This document shows positions 35,050-47,300 of a stretch of 64,000 nt of DNA, piece by piece (position 1 is the first letter of the stretch; each line of letters begins with the position of its first letter). The stretch lies in the NCBI RefSeq assembly GCF_029867415.1, contig NW_026705485.1, positions 186,001 to 250,000 of the forward strand, given 5' to 3'. The notes under the pieces are model-generated. The model had not been told where the DNA came from. It searched no databases and saw nothing but the letters and a program-made list of their open reading frames with translations. This DNA is from Vicia villosa (taxonomy: Eukaryota > Streptophyta > Magnoliopsida > Fabales > Fabaceae). The translations under genes and the position numbers were made by a program.

Positions 35050-35118
35050 GAAATGATGATAGTGATTGTCGCCCCAGTCTTAATTTGCACCACAATGGTG
35101 CAACATGGTGACTGACTT
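35050..35118 (+). ncRNA. Box C/D snoRNA candidate 1
   Basis: C box ATGATGA at 35053-35059 and D box CTGA at 35112-35115. An internal guide TGTCGCCCCAGT lies before a possible D' box CTTA. From memory it can pair, with two G-U pairs, to the conserved 25S rRNA segment GGCUGGGGCGGCA. The terminal stem is weak, which lowers confidence. Such RNAs direct 2'-O-methylation in the nucleolus. Confidence 0.5.
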
Positions 35119-35209
35119 TTATATCTGATCTTTTCAATTTTCTGTTTTTGTTTTTCATGTTTTTCGATTTTATAATTCTGACTTTGTTCCATTAAAAATG
35201 AATATGAAT

Positions 35210-35282
35210 GAGATGTGATGATGATTATCCATAAATACTGCACTTTGAATGATGATTACCACATGCACTACCATCTGATCTC
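35210..35282 (+). ncRNA. Box C/D snoRNA candidate 2
   Basis: C box GTGATGA (35215-35221), D box CTGA (35275-35278), an internal C' box ATGATGA (35249-35255), and a terminal stem GAGA/TCTC (35210-35213 with 35279-35282). The D-box guide region ends TGCACTACCAT. I do not recognise its target. Confidence 0.6.
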
Positions 35283-35413
35283 TTCTGAAGTTTTTTATTT
35301 ATTTTTGTTTTTATTGTTTTTATTATTTTCATTAATGTTTTTGTTTCAGAAATTTTTTCAAAGGTTTTTGTTCTAAAAGTTAATGTTGTTGGTTTTGCAT
35401 CGAAAAATGTTCG

Positions 35414-35497
35414 GCAATCAGTGATGATTTTTTTCATTTAATATATGATTAAAATGTGATTATTACACAAAAATCACCATCTTTCGGCTGAGGTTGC
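35414..35497 (+). ncRNA. Box C/D snoRNA with a 25S rRNA guide (snR39/U51-type target)
   Basis: Terminal stem GCAATC (35414-35419) with GGTTGC (35492-35497), C box GTGATGA (35421-35427), D box CTGA (35488-35491). The guide just before the D box, TCACCATCTTTCGG, is an exact complement of the strongly conserved large-subunit rRNA segment CCGAAAGATGGTGA. By the D+5 rule the target is the second A of CGAAAG, the site served by yeast snR39 and animal U32/U51 as I recall. Confidence 0.8.
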
Positions 35498-36800
35498 TGA
35501 TAATCTGTTTGATTGCTAGAATGATTTGTTAGAAATATCATAAAAGTTTTATGTTTTATGAATCTAAGCAACAGATATTTAACTATGACCTATATATAAT
35601 ATCTAAAATAATATCTAAAATTTATAATAAAAAATTAAACATAATTGTAAGGATAAATAAAAAACTATGTATAATATCTAAAATATATAATAAAAAATTA
35701 AATACAATTGTAAGGATAAATGAAAAACATGTTATTTAAAAATTGATTATTATTAAATTAAAGTTATATAAATAGGTTTTATTGGAATTAAAATTTGATT
35801 AATTATATTAAATTTAAATAAATTAATTTTGAAAAGAAATAAAATTTGGCTAATCAATTAAATTAAAAAGATTAGTTTAAATAAGATAAATATCTATTAT
35901 AATGTAATATTAATAAAATAGGTTTTCATATTAACAATTCAATCAATTTATAGAAGAAAAAAAAGTTGAATTCAATGCAGTTATGTAGACTATTTTTATA
36001 TTTATTTCATTTATATGTTTATCAATTGAAATTACTAAGTTTCTCCATTCAAATCAAATTCCTTCGTTTCCCCATTCAAGTCCAATTCTTAAGTTTATTT
36101 TTATTTCATTTATCTATTTTTGTATGCCTTTATATTGATTTAAATTTATCTATTTTTGTATGTCTTTATATTGATTTAAATTGATCTATTTCTTCATGTC
36201 TTTCTATTCAGTTCATGTCTTTCTATTCAGTTCTCTAGTTCTGTTTTTCTATTAAGTCATTATTACATTTATCTATATAATAGGAAAATGTTAATATATA
36301 CTCTTAGGGCACATGTTAATGATATTATAATTATAAATATTCTCTTGGAATATATTATATGCATGTAGTAATAAGGATGTCTAAATTCAAAAATAAATGA
36401 TTTTGTGATTTGAATTTCTTTTTTCTCTCCTCTAATATGTATTCTTCTCTTCGTTTGCACGTTCATCATTGATTATGTCTTTAGTTGGTAACTTTACTCT
36501 TTTCCAAATTCTCAGTTGATAAGAGTTTGCAGATTCTGGATTTGATAAAAGGTTGGAGACGTATGAAGAACACAAAATCTAAAATTTTGATTCAAATAGC
36601 CTTTTTGTTCTATAAGTTGATGTGTTCTTTATTTTTTAAATTTATGTTCATATCTTCATTTCCAACATTCATACAAATCTAGAATTGTTTCAGATCGATG
36701 AGAACATATGTATTTGTTCATGTATGTTTATTTCGTGCTTCATGTAAACACTCTTCTAACCCACATATATTTTTGTATGTATTTTTACGAAAAATAAAAC
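35498..36800. other. AT-rich spacer with local tandem duplications
   Basis: No gene is seen. A block of about 63 bases (CTAAAATTTATAATAAAAA to GTAAGGATAAAT) is tandemly duplicated near 35600-35725, and a TTTATCTATTTTTGTATG block repeats three times near 36105-36200. Confidence 0.6.
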
Positions 36801-38604
36801 AAATAATCCTCAAGGGCGTCTCATTATCATATAACTTTCATATAACAAACAATCCTGCTTTATAACACAAGTTGCAAAACACTTAAAAATAAATAGTATC
36901 TTTGGTACTATTAACCAAACTACTTTAAACTTCGCAACGGAATAAACAATTCTTAAAAATTTCTTCATAAAATAATCAATACTATGAAAGGTAGTTTAAA
37001 CATCCATAAATCATCACACTTCATGTTTATAAAAGTAATACACAATCTTCAAAATAACAAAAGTAATCAAGGTTTACAATCAATTGATCCCAACCTCGAT
37101 GTTACATATCATAGCAAGATCCACTGGACTCAATAGAAACTAAATAAGCGTACTCTGAAGCTACCTCCTAAGCTTTATGCACTAATCTTGATCACCTGCA
37201 ATTTACCCACGTTTCGAGACAACATTTTCAAGCAGAAAGGATGAGAAAATCATAATTATTATAAAAGGCATACAAATAGAAATAATAGTTATGACATGGG
37301 AATAACAACATAACATTCATCTACTACATCCATAGCATAATATCAATTATTAGTTTTTCACATCAAAACACTGCAAATCAGGAATTAATCAAACACAACA
37401 CTTAATTCAAACCAAGATTGAGGCTGACTTTGAAAGGAAACACTCTACTGCGTTTGAATTATTTCTGTCTTGTACAAAACCTAAGATTGAGGCTGACTCA
37501 CTGAGGAAAAAGTTCTGACAATTGAACTTTTGGAGTTTTGAGACTATTGAGTGATTATATTTTTGTCTTGTACAATGTCCGAGATTGAGCCTGGCTCAAT
37601 TGAGGATGAATGGGATTTTGAGAGTTGAGCTTATTTATAGAACAAGAGAAAGCTATGTTGGTTTTCCTGATTTGACTCTAAGCAAAAGGGTAAGAAGTTT
37701 CACCGGGAAATAATCCTCTACAGGTGGATGTGCCCTATTATTTGTTTTAAGGGGTTTTAAGAGGTTTCGCCGAGAATAATTCCTCTTTGGGGATGAAAAA
37801 CTTTGTCTAATTAGGAGAGGCGTCACCGGGAAGTAATCCTCAATCCTGGTCATAGTCCTATATATATAGGTGTTTTTCTTAGGGTTTTCTCTGATGGAGA
37901 TCAATGCAGGGTATATATACAGTTTATATTTGACAGATATATAACAGGTATAGTAGATATGATGAAATATGACAGTTATAACAAGTATAATGGAAAAATA
38001 TGATAGATGCAACATGTATAACAGATATGATGAAATATGACAGTCATAACAAGTATACAGTAAATGAATAATGAACAGTTATTTGATTATGAATGAATGC
38101 AGAGAAATGTTTTTTGATGTTTTTTAGTGTTTTGTGAATTATGAATTATGAAATGAAAAGAAAGGTGTTGGGTCTTATACCCTGATCGAGACCCAGGAAT
38201 AAATGAAATTGAAAAGGTGTTGGGTCTTACACTCTGATAGAGGCCCAAAAATACTAAAATTGAAAAGGTGTTCAGTCTTAAACTCTGATGGAGGCCCAAG
38301 CATGCTGAAATTGAAAAGGTGTTCGGTGAAACAGATGAAAGATGTTTGGGACTTACAACTCAAGGAGAAGCTATTTACAAAAAAGGTTTGGGACTTAAAA
38401 CTCAAGGAGAAGCCCCAGAAGTATTATTGAAAACGTTTGGGACTTACAACTCTAGGATAAGCCCAAGAATGTTGAATCGGAAATAGATGAATGTTTTTTT
38501 TGAAAGTTTTTGAAAACAGTTGAAGATTTTGTTGAAAACAGTTGAATGGTTTAAAAAATAGATGAATAAAAGAAAAAGGGATGAGACTTATACTCAAGGA
38601 GAAG
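36801..38604. repeat. Repeat-rich segment flanking the solo LTR insertion
   Basis: No gene. At 37680-37850 a degenerate unit of about 75 bases with CACCGGGAAATAATCCTC occurs three times. At 38160-38600 a unit of about 58 bases, GAAAAGGTGTTGGGTCTTA then CTCTGATNGAGGCCCAA, is repeated about seven times with decay. The same unit resumes at 52852 after the insertion (GGGATGAGACTTACACTC, then GAGGCCCAAAG). Its position suggests the UTR or LTR of another Ogre-like element. Confidence 0.6.
38600..38604. repeat. Target duplication of the outer solo LTR, left copy (AGAAG)
   Basis: AGAAG precedes TGATCGG at 38605 and recurs at 52847-52851 after CCGATCA. Joined across the insertion the flanks restore a normal member of the flanking tandem repeat (GGAGAAGCCC), which confirms the insertion. 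Confidence 0.9.
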
Positions 38605-38989
38605 TGATCGGTCACCATTTCTACCTAGTTTTGTTATGAGTTCGGCACAAGATCATCAAGTTTGGTAACACTTTGAGTTGTTTATTAAGAGTTTTCATTG
38701 ATTTCCCTTTGTTTTGTTAATTAGCTTGCATTATGTTATTTATTTTATAATCATGTCTTTTTAGATGCTTTTGATCTCTCTACTTGGTGGTTGTAGGTTA
38801 ATTCTGGATCAGATGGAAATTTCATAAGTGTTGGTGTAAAAGAAGTTGAAAATCGTGACAAGTGTGTAGTATTTTGATCATAACTAGAGCTTCGTAACTC
38901 GAAATGACGCGGTTCCGGTGGCAAAATTTCGCTAACGAAAAGGGCTACAACTTTAATGTTGATGTCAAAGCCAAATTCTGAAGTCAGAG

Positions 38990-39088
38990 GCTGACACGGG
39001 CAGCCCGTGTCAGACCTCCTGAAGAACTCTCCCCAAAGTGGCAGAAGCTGACACGGTCTGCCCGTGTCAAGTGACACGGCCATGTCAG
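38990..39088. repeat. Palindromic GACACGG...CCGTGTC blocks in the solo LTR
   Basis: CTGACACGGGCAGCCCGTGT followed by CAG is almost a perfect palindrome; a second, TGACACGGTCTGCCCGTGTC, follows about 50 bases later, and a third half copy after that. The cluster is GC-rich against an AT-rich LTR. Confidence 0.8.
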
Positions 39089-39888
39089 CTGTGCGGGACA
39101 AAAATTATGATTTTTCTGTTTTGTTATTTTTAAAGTACCAGGGGCATTTTGGGTGTTTTGCCTGGGACCTGAAAACCTAGAACAGATTAAAAGTGATTTT
39201 GAGACAAGGGAGAAGCACTTTTTGCATCATACGATAGAATTCCAGAGAAAGGAGAAGATAGCTTCATCAAGGGTTTCGGAAACGGAGAGATTCAACGGTG
39301 GACACCATTGAAGATCAAAGTTCCCACTTATCTTTGTAATGTCTAAACTCTTTGATTTGTGTTTCTTGAATATTATGAGAGGCTAAACCCCCCAATGCTA
39401 GGGGTGTCCCTGATTTGATTTGTAATAACTCTGGATTTCGTATTTCGTTAATCAAATGTTCGTATTATTCAATTCGATTGTATAATGTTTTTAATGCTGT
39501 CTTTATCGGATCAATAAGGATTGTTCTATGGTTAAAAATTTGTAGGACTACGATTGTTAAGGTTTGTATACAATTGAACTGTATAGTTATCACCTAGGAC
39601 TAGGGATACCGTATGGTTATTTAGAAATTCTTGATTAATCACAGATTTGGTTTTCTCCTATGTCCCTAAGGACTTAGGTAATAGGATTTTAAACCAAAAG
39701 GTTTTCACTAAGGATTTAGGGAAAATATCCTTAAGAATAAATAATTTAATTTTATGAATTTGTTAAAGAGATCTGAATCCAGAGGAGTTATAGAGTAAAT
39801 CACACACCTTACCTTGGCATTTTTCTCATATTATAAAAAGCTCAACTTTAATTTTAGCTTATTTGTATTATTTCAACTTATTTCATTG

Positions 39889-39893
39889 ATAAT
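39889..39893. repeat. Target duplication of the array element, left copy (ATAAT)
   Basis: ATAAT precedes TGACCAGTGC at 39894 and recurs at 52702-52706 after ACAACAGATCA. Confidence 0.8.
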
Positions 39894-40530
39894 TGACCAG
39901 TGCATATTTATGCACATTCTCCTATATTTTTACTTAGGCATTTCTTAACTTTACCTTGGTTATTTTTCTATTTTAATGTGTTTTTATAATTTAGTTTATT
40001 TTTGCCTTTATTTGATTTTCGCACTTAATTTTCAGCATTAGCAGTCTGCACTAAAATGATCATAACTGGAGATCTAGGAATCCGATTGAGGCGTTCTAAT
40101 AATCGCCGGAAAGTTAAGAGAAAGAACTACAACTTTTTTGTTGGAGTCGAAGTCGAATTCGGAGTGCATATTTTCCAGAATTTCGTTTGAAGCTGCAGCA
40201 TTAGTTTTATTTAATTTTGGGTCGTTAGTTTTGGGTATGGGTTATGTTTGTTTGACCCAGTTGGGTTATGACCCGAATTATTGTTTCTCTCTAGTACCTA
40301 GGTCTGGCCGTAGTGTTCATTGTCACTTTTTACACTATTCACGAAATATTTTTGGAGCTTGATACGATTATGGAGAACTAAACATTCAGAGTCAATCTGC
40401 TGTAATCGCGTTCCAACGCTTTGAGGTTTATACTTTATCAATTTAATTCGTTTCTCTTTCAATACTAATCTATAAATTGCATTTGCTTAATTTGTGTATA
40501 CATGGAATTGTGTTGATTAAATTCGTAAGA

Positions 40531-41248
40531 TTGCATCCCTAACTTTTAATCGCCGTTACGTCGCTTTGTCGTTAATTCGCGTTTGTAATTCGTGTTTGCT
40601 TAATTCACGAGAGCTTAACCCGTTTGCTTAATTCGGAATATAGGAATGTCAATCTAGTTTATGTCTTTTGCGCTTGTCAATTGATATAGAAATCAAATAG
40701 AGATCGAAGCCGCTTAGGAATTTGGTAAGGTAGAAACCTATGATAAGCCGGAACCGAAAACAGTAGATTGGCTTAATTTTATAATCACTTATTTTTAATC
40801 GCTTTTGATAATCACTTTTTTTAATTCGACCAAACCTAACCCCCCCAATTTGATCCGTTGTCGCGCGCGGATCAAAACGAGTAGTTTTTTTGAAACCGTA
40901 GTACAACGACAACTTAACTCGAATATCCGTTGTCGGGGATTAGGTTTGGTCGAATTAAAAAAAGTGATTATCAAAAGCGATTAAAAATAAGTGATTATAA
41001 AATTAAGCCAATCTACTGTTTTCGGTTCCGGCTTATCATAGGTTTCTACCTTACCAAATTCCTAAGCGGCTTTGATCTCTATTTGATTTCTATATCAATT
41101 GACAAGCGCAAAAGACATAAACTAGATTGACATTCCTATATTCCGAATTAAGCAAACGGGTTAAGCTCTCGTGAATTAAGCAAACACGAATTACAAACGC
41201 GAATTAACGACAAAGCAACGTAACGGCGATTAAAAGTTAGGGATGCAA
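40531..41248. repeat. Large inverted repeat inside array unit 1 (same in every complete unit)
   Basis: Arms 40531-40844 and 40935-41248 (about 314 bases each) are reverse complements with only a few mismatches, separated by about 90 bases that contain GATCCGTTGTCGCGCGCGGATC-like self-complementary sequence. The structure recurs at 1466-base spacing, eight times. It comes from an inverted copy of the LTR middle part fused behind the forward LTR. Confidence 0.92.
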
Positions 41249-41344
41249 ACTTAACCGAAGAAGACTTTTAGCCTGGAATGAGTAACTATTGATGTGTTTG
41301 TGCTTTCTATGTTTTGATTTTATTTTGTTCGGAGTGCAAAAGTT

Positions 41345-41360
41345 CAAGTGTGGGGGAATT
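41345..41360 (+). other. Polypurine tract at unit junction (repeated each unit)
   Basis: AAGTGTGGGGGAATT stands directly before TGATCAGTGC at each internal unit start, as before the 3' LTR of a retrotransposon. It is absent before the first unit, which follows the target duplication instead. This shows where LTR and internal sequence meet. Confidence 0.85.
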
Positions 41361-44300
41361 TGATCAGTGCATATTTATGCACATTCTCCTATATTTTTAC
41401 TTAGGCATTTCTTAACTTTACCTTGGTTATTTTTCTATTTTAATGTGTTTTTATAATTTAGTTTATTTTTGCCTTTATTTGATTTTCGCACTTAATTTTC
41501 AGCATTAGCAGTCAGCACTAAAATGATCATAACTGGAGTTTTAGGAATCCGATTGAGGCGTTCTAATAATCGCCGGAAAGCTAAGAGAAAGAACTACAAC
41601 TTTTTTGTTGGAGTCGAAGTCGAATTCGGAGCGCATATTTTCCAGAATTTCGTTTGAAGCTGCAGCATTAGTTTTATTTAATTTTGGGTCGTTAGTTTTG
41701 GGTATGGGTTATGTTTGTTTGACCCAGTTGGGTTATGACCCGAATTATTGTTTCTCTCTAGTACCTAGGTCTGGCCGTAATGTTCATTGTCACTTTTTAC
41801 ACTATTCACGAAATATTTTGGAGCTTGATACGATTATGGAGAACTAAACATTCAGAGTCAATCTGCTGTAATCGCGTTCCAACGCTTTGAGGTTTATACT
41901 TTATCAATTTAATTCGTTTCTCTTTCAATACTAATCTATAAATTGCATTTGCTTAATTTGTGTATACATGGAATTGTGTTGATTAAATTCGTAAGATTGC
42001 ATCCCTAACTTTTAATCGCCGTTACGTCGCTTTGTCGTTAATTCGCGTTTGTAATTCGTGTTTGCTTAATTCACGAGAGCTTAACCCGTTTGCTTAATTC
42101 GGAATATAGGAATGTCAATCTAGTTTATGTCTTTTGCGCTTGTCAATTGATATAGAAATCAAATAGAGATCGAAGCCGCTTAGGAATTTGGTAAGGTAGA
42201 AACCTATGATAAGCCGGAACCGAAAACAGTAGATTGGCTTAATTTTATAATCACTTATTTTTAATCGCTTTTGATAATCACTTTTTTTAATTCGACCAAA
42301 CCTAACCCCCCCAATTTGATCCGTTGTCGCGCGCGGATCAAAACGAGTAGTTTTTTTGAAACCGTAGTACAACGACAACTTAACTCGAATATCCGTTGTC
42401 GGGGATTAGGTTTGGTCGAATTAAAAAAAGTGATTATCAAAAGCGATTAAAAATAAGTGATTATAAAATTAAGCCAATCTACTGTTTTCGGTTCCGGCTT
42501 ATCATAGGTTTCTACCTTACCAAATTCCTAAGCGGCTTTGATCTCTATTTGATTTCTATATCAATTGACAAGCGCAAAAGACATAAACTAGATTGACATT
42601 CCTATATTCCGAATTAAGCAAACGGGTTAAGCTCTCGTGAATTAAGCAAACACGAATTACAAACGCGAATTAACGACAAAGCAACGTAACGGCGATTAAA
42701 AGTTAGGGATGCAAACTTAACCGAAGAAGACTTTTAGCCTGGAATGAGTAACTATTGATGTGTTTGTGCTTTCTATGTTTTGATTTTATTTTGTTCGGAG
42801 TGCAAAAGTTCAAGTGTGGGGGAATTTGATCAGTGCATATTTATGCACATTCTCCTATATTTTTACTTAGGCATTTCTTAACTTTACCTTGGTTATTTTT
42901 CTATTTTAATGTGTTTTTATAATTTAGTTTATTTTTGCCTTTATTTGATTTTCGCACTTAATTTTCAGCATTAGCAGTCAGCACTAAAATGATCATAACT
43001 GGAGTTTTAGGAATCCGATTGAGGCGTTCTAATAATCGCCGGAAAGCTAAGAGAAAGAACTACAACTTTTTTGTTGGAGTCGAAGTCGAATTCGGAGCGC
43101 ATATTTTCCAGAATTTCGTTTGAAGCTGCAGCATTAGTTTTATTTAATTTTGGGTCGTTAGTTTTGGGTATGGGTTATGTTTGTTTGACCCAGTTGGGTT
43201 ATGACCCGAATTATTGTTTCTCTCTAGTACCTAGGTCTGGCCGTAATGTTCATTGTCACTTTTTACACTATTCACGAAATATTTTGGAGCTTGATACGAT
43301 TATGGAGAACTAAACATTCAGAGTCAATCTGCTGTAATCGCGTTCCAACGCTTTGAGGTTTATACTTTATCAATTTAATTCGTTTCTCTTTCAATACTAA
43401 TCTATAAATTGCATTTGCTTAATTTGTGTATACATGGAATTGTGTTGATTAAATTCGTAAGATTGCATCCCTAACTTTTAATCGCCGTTACGTCGCTTTG
43501 TCGTTAATTCGCGTTTGTAATTCGTGTTTGCTTAATTCACGAGAGCTTAACCCGTTTGCTTAATTCGGAATATAGGAATGTCAATCTAGTTTATGTCTTT
43601 TGCGCTTGTCAATTGATATAGAAATCAAATAGAGATCGAAGCCGCTTAGGAATTTGGTAAGGTAGAAACCTATGATAAGCCGGAACCGAAAACAGTAGAT
43701 TGGCTTAATTTTATAATCACTTATTTTTAATCGCTTTTGATAATCACTTTTTTTAATTCGACCAAACCTAACCCCCCCAATTTGATCCGTTGTCGCGCGC
43801 GGATCAAAACGAGTAGTTTTTTTGAAACCGTAGTACAACGACAACTTAACTCGAATATCCGTTGTCGGGGATTAGGTTTGGTCGAATTAAAAAAAGTGAT
43901 TATCAAAAGCGATTAAAAATAAGTGATTATAAAATTAAGCCAATCTACTGTTTTCGGTTCCGGCTTATCATAGGTTTCTACCTTACCAAATTCCTAAGCG
44001 GCTTTGATCTCTATTTGATTTCTATATCAATTGACAAGCGCAAAAGACATAAACTAGATTGACATTCCTATATTCCGAATTAAGCAAACGGGTTAAGCTC
44101 TCGTGAATTAAGCAAACACGAATTACAAACGCGAATTAACGACAAAGCAACGTAACGGCGATTAAAAGTTAGGGATGCAAACTTAACCGAAGAAGACTTT
44201 TAGCCTGGAATGAGTAACTATTGATGTGTTTGTGCTTTCTATGTTTTGATTTTATTTTGTTCGGAGTGCAAAAGTTCAAGTGTGGGGGAATTTGATCAGT

Positions 44301-47300
44301 GCATATTTATGCACATTCTCCTATATTTTTACTTAGGCATTTCTTAACTTTACCTTGGTTATTTTTCTATTTTAATGTGTTTTTATAATTTAGTTTATTT
44401 TTGCCTTTATTTGATTTTCGCACTTAATTTTCAGCATTAGCAGTCAGCACTAAAATGATCATAACTGGAGTTTTAGGAATCCGATTGAGGCGTTCTAATA
44501 ATCGCCGGAAAGCTAAGAGAAAGAACTACAACTTTTTTGTTGGAGTCGAAGTCGAATTCGGAGCGCATATTTTCCAGAATTTCGTTTGAAGCTGCAGCAT
44601 TAGTTTTATTTAATTTTGGGTCGTTAGTTTTGGGTATGGGTTATGTTTGTTTGACCCAGTTGGGTTATGACCCGAATTATTGTTTCTCTCTAGTACCTAG
44701 GTCTGGCCGTAATGTTCATTGTCACTTTTTACACTATTCACGAAATATTTTGGAGCTTGATACGATTATGGAGAACTAAACATTCAGAGTCAATCTGCTG
44801 TAATCGCGTTCCAACGCTTTGAGGTTTATACTTTATCAATTTAATTCGTTTCTCTTTCAATACTAATCTATAAATTGCATTTGCTTAATTTGTGTATACA
44901 TGGAATTGTGTTGATTAAATTCGTAAGATTGCATCCCTAACTTTTAATCGCCGTTACGTCGCTTTGTCGTTAATTCGCGTTTGTAATTCGTGTTTGCTTA
45001 ATTCACGAGAGCTTAACCCGTTTGCTTAATTCGGAATATAGGAATGTCAATCTAGTTTATGTCTTTTGCGCTTGTCAATTGATATAGAAATCAAATAGAG
45101 ATCGAAGCCGCTTAGGAATTTGGTAAGGTAGAAACCTATGATAAGCCGGAACCGAAAACAGTAGATTGGCTTAATTTTATAATCACTTATTTTTAATCGC
45201 TTTTGATAATCACTTTTTTTAATTCGACCAAACCTAACCCCCCCAATTTGATCCGTTGTCGCGCGCGGATCAAAACGAGTAGTTTTTTTGAAACCGTAGT
45301 ACAACGACAACTTAACTCGAATATCCGTTGTCGGGGATTAGGTTTGGTCGAATTAAAAAAAGTGATTATCAAAAGCGATTAAAAATAAGTGATTATAAAA
45401 TTAAGCCAATCTACTGTTTTCGGTTCCGGCTTATCATAGGTTTCTACCTTACCAAATTCCTAAGCGGCTTTGATCTCTATTTGATTTCTATATCAATTGA
45501 CAAGCGCAAAAGACATAAACTAGATTGACATTCCTATATTCCGAATTAAGCAAACGGGTTAAGCTCTCGTAAATTAAGCAAACACGAATTACAAACGCGA
45601 ATTAACGACAAAGCAACGTAACGGCGATTAAAAGTTAGGGATGCAAACTTAACCGAAGAAGACTTTTAGCCTGGAATGAGTAACTATTGATGTGTTTGTG
45701 CTTTCTATGTTTTGATTTTATTTTGTTCGGAGTGCAAAAGTTCAAGTGTGGGGGAATTTGATCAGTGCATATTTATGCACATTCTCCTATATTTTTACTT
45801 AGGCATTTCTTAACTTTACCTTGGTTATTTTTCTATTTTAATGTGTTTTTATAATTTAGTTTATTTTTGCCTTTATTTGATTTTCGCACTTAATTTTCAG
45901 CATTAGCAGTCAGCACTAAAATGATCATAACTGGAGTTTTAGGAATCCGATTGAGGCGTTCTAATAATCGCCGGAAAGCTAAGAGAAAGAACTACAACTT
46001 TTTTGTTGGAGTCGAAGTCGAATTCGGAGCGCATATTTTCCAGAATTTCGTTTGAAGCTGCAGCATTAGTTTTATTTAATTTTGGGTCGTTAGTTTTGGG
46101 TATGGGTTATGTTTGTTTGACCCAGTTGGGTTATGACCCGAATTATTGTTTCTCTCTAGTACCTAGGTCTGGCCGTAATGTTCATTGTCACTTTTTACAC
46201 TATTCACGAAATATTTTGGAGCTTGATACGATTATGGAGAACTAAACATTCAGAGTCAATCTGCTGTAATCGCGTTCCAACGCTTTGAGGTTTATACTTT
46301 ATCAATTTAATTCGTTTCTCTTTCAATACTAATCTATAAATTGCATTTGCTTAATTTGTGTATACATGGAATTGTGTTGATTAAATTCGTAAGATTGCAT
46401 CCCTAACTTTTAATCGCCGTTACGTCGCTTTGTCGTTAATTCGCGTTTGTAATTCGTGTTTGCTTAATTCACGAGAGCTTAACCCGTTTGCTTAATTCGG
46501 AATATAGGAATGTCAATCTAGTTTATGTCTTTTGCGCTTGTCAATTGATATAGAAATCAAATAGAGATCGAAGCCGCTTAGGAATTTGGTAAGGTAGAAA
46601 CCTATGATAAGCCGGAACCGAAAACAGTAGATTGGCTTAATTTTATAATCACTTATTTTTAATCGCTTTTGATAATCACTTTTTTTAATTCGACCAAACC
46701 TAACCCCCCCAATTTGATCCGTTGTCGCGCGCGGATCAAAACGAGTAGTTTTTTTGAAACCGTAGTACAACGACAACTTAACTCGAATATCCGTTGTCGG
46801 GGATTAGGTTTGGTCGAATTAAAAAAAGTGATTATCAAAAGCGATTAAAAATAAGTGATTATAAAATTAAGCCAATCTACTGTTTTCGGTTCCGGCTTAT
46901 CATAGGTTTCTACCTTACCAAATTCCTAAGCGGCTTTGATCTCTATTTGATTTCTATATCAATTGACAAGCGCAAAAGACATAAACTAGATTGACATTCC
47001 TATATTCCGAATTAAGCAAACGGGTTAAGCTCTCGTGAATTAAGCAAACACGAATTACAAACGCGAATTAACGACAAAGCAACGTAACGGCGATTAAAAG
47101 TTAGGGATGCAAACTTAACCGAAGAAGACTTTTAGCCTGGAATGAGTAACTATTGATGTGTTTGTGCTTTCTATGTTTTGATTTTATTTTGTTCGGAGTG
47201 CAAAAGTTCAAGTGTGGGGGAATTTGATCAGTGCATATTTATGCACATTCTCCTATATTTTTACTTAGGCATTTCTTAACTTTACCTTGGTTATTTTTCT

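Larger units (their letters stand above)
39894..41360 (+). repeat. Array unit 1 (1467 bp, most diverged)
   Basis: Starts TGACC instead of TGATC, has one extra T near 40350, and several substitutions in the first 450 bases (for example AGTCTGCAC for AGTCAGCAC). It also carries GGAGTGCAT where most units have GGAGCGCAT; that variant reappears only in unit 8. Confidence 0.93.

Noticed and set aside
38605..39888. Left part of the solo LTR as the true 5' LTR of the array element
   Set aside because: The array starts exactly at a TGAYCAGTGC LTR start after ATAAT, and ATAAT recurs after GATCA at 52701, so the left part belongs to a separate, older LTR.
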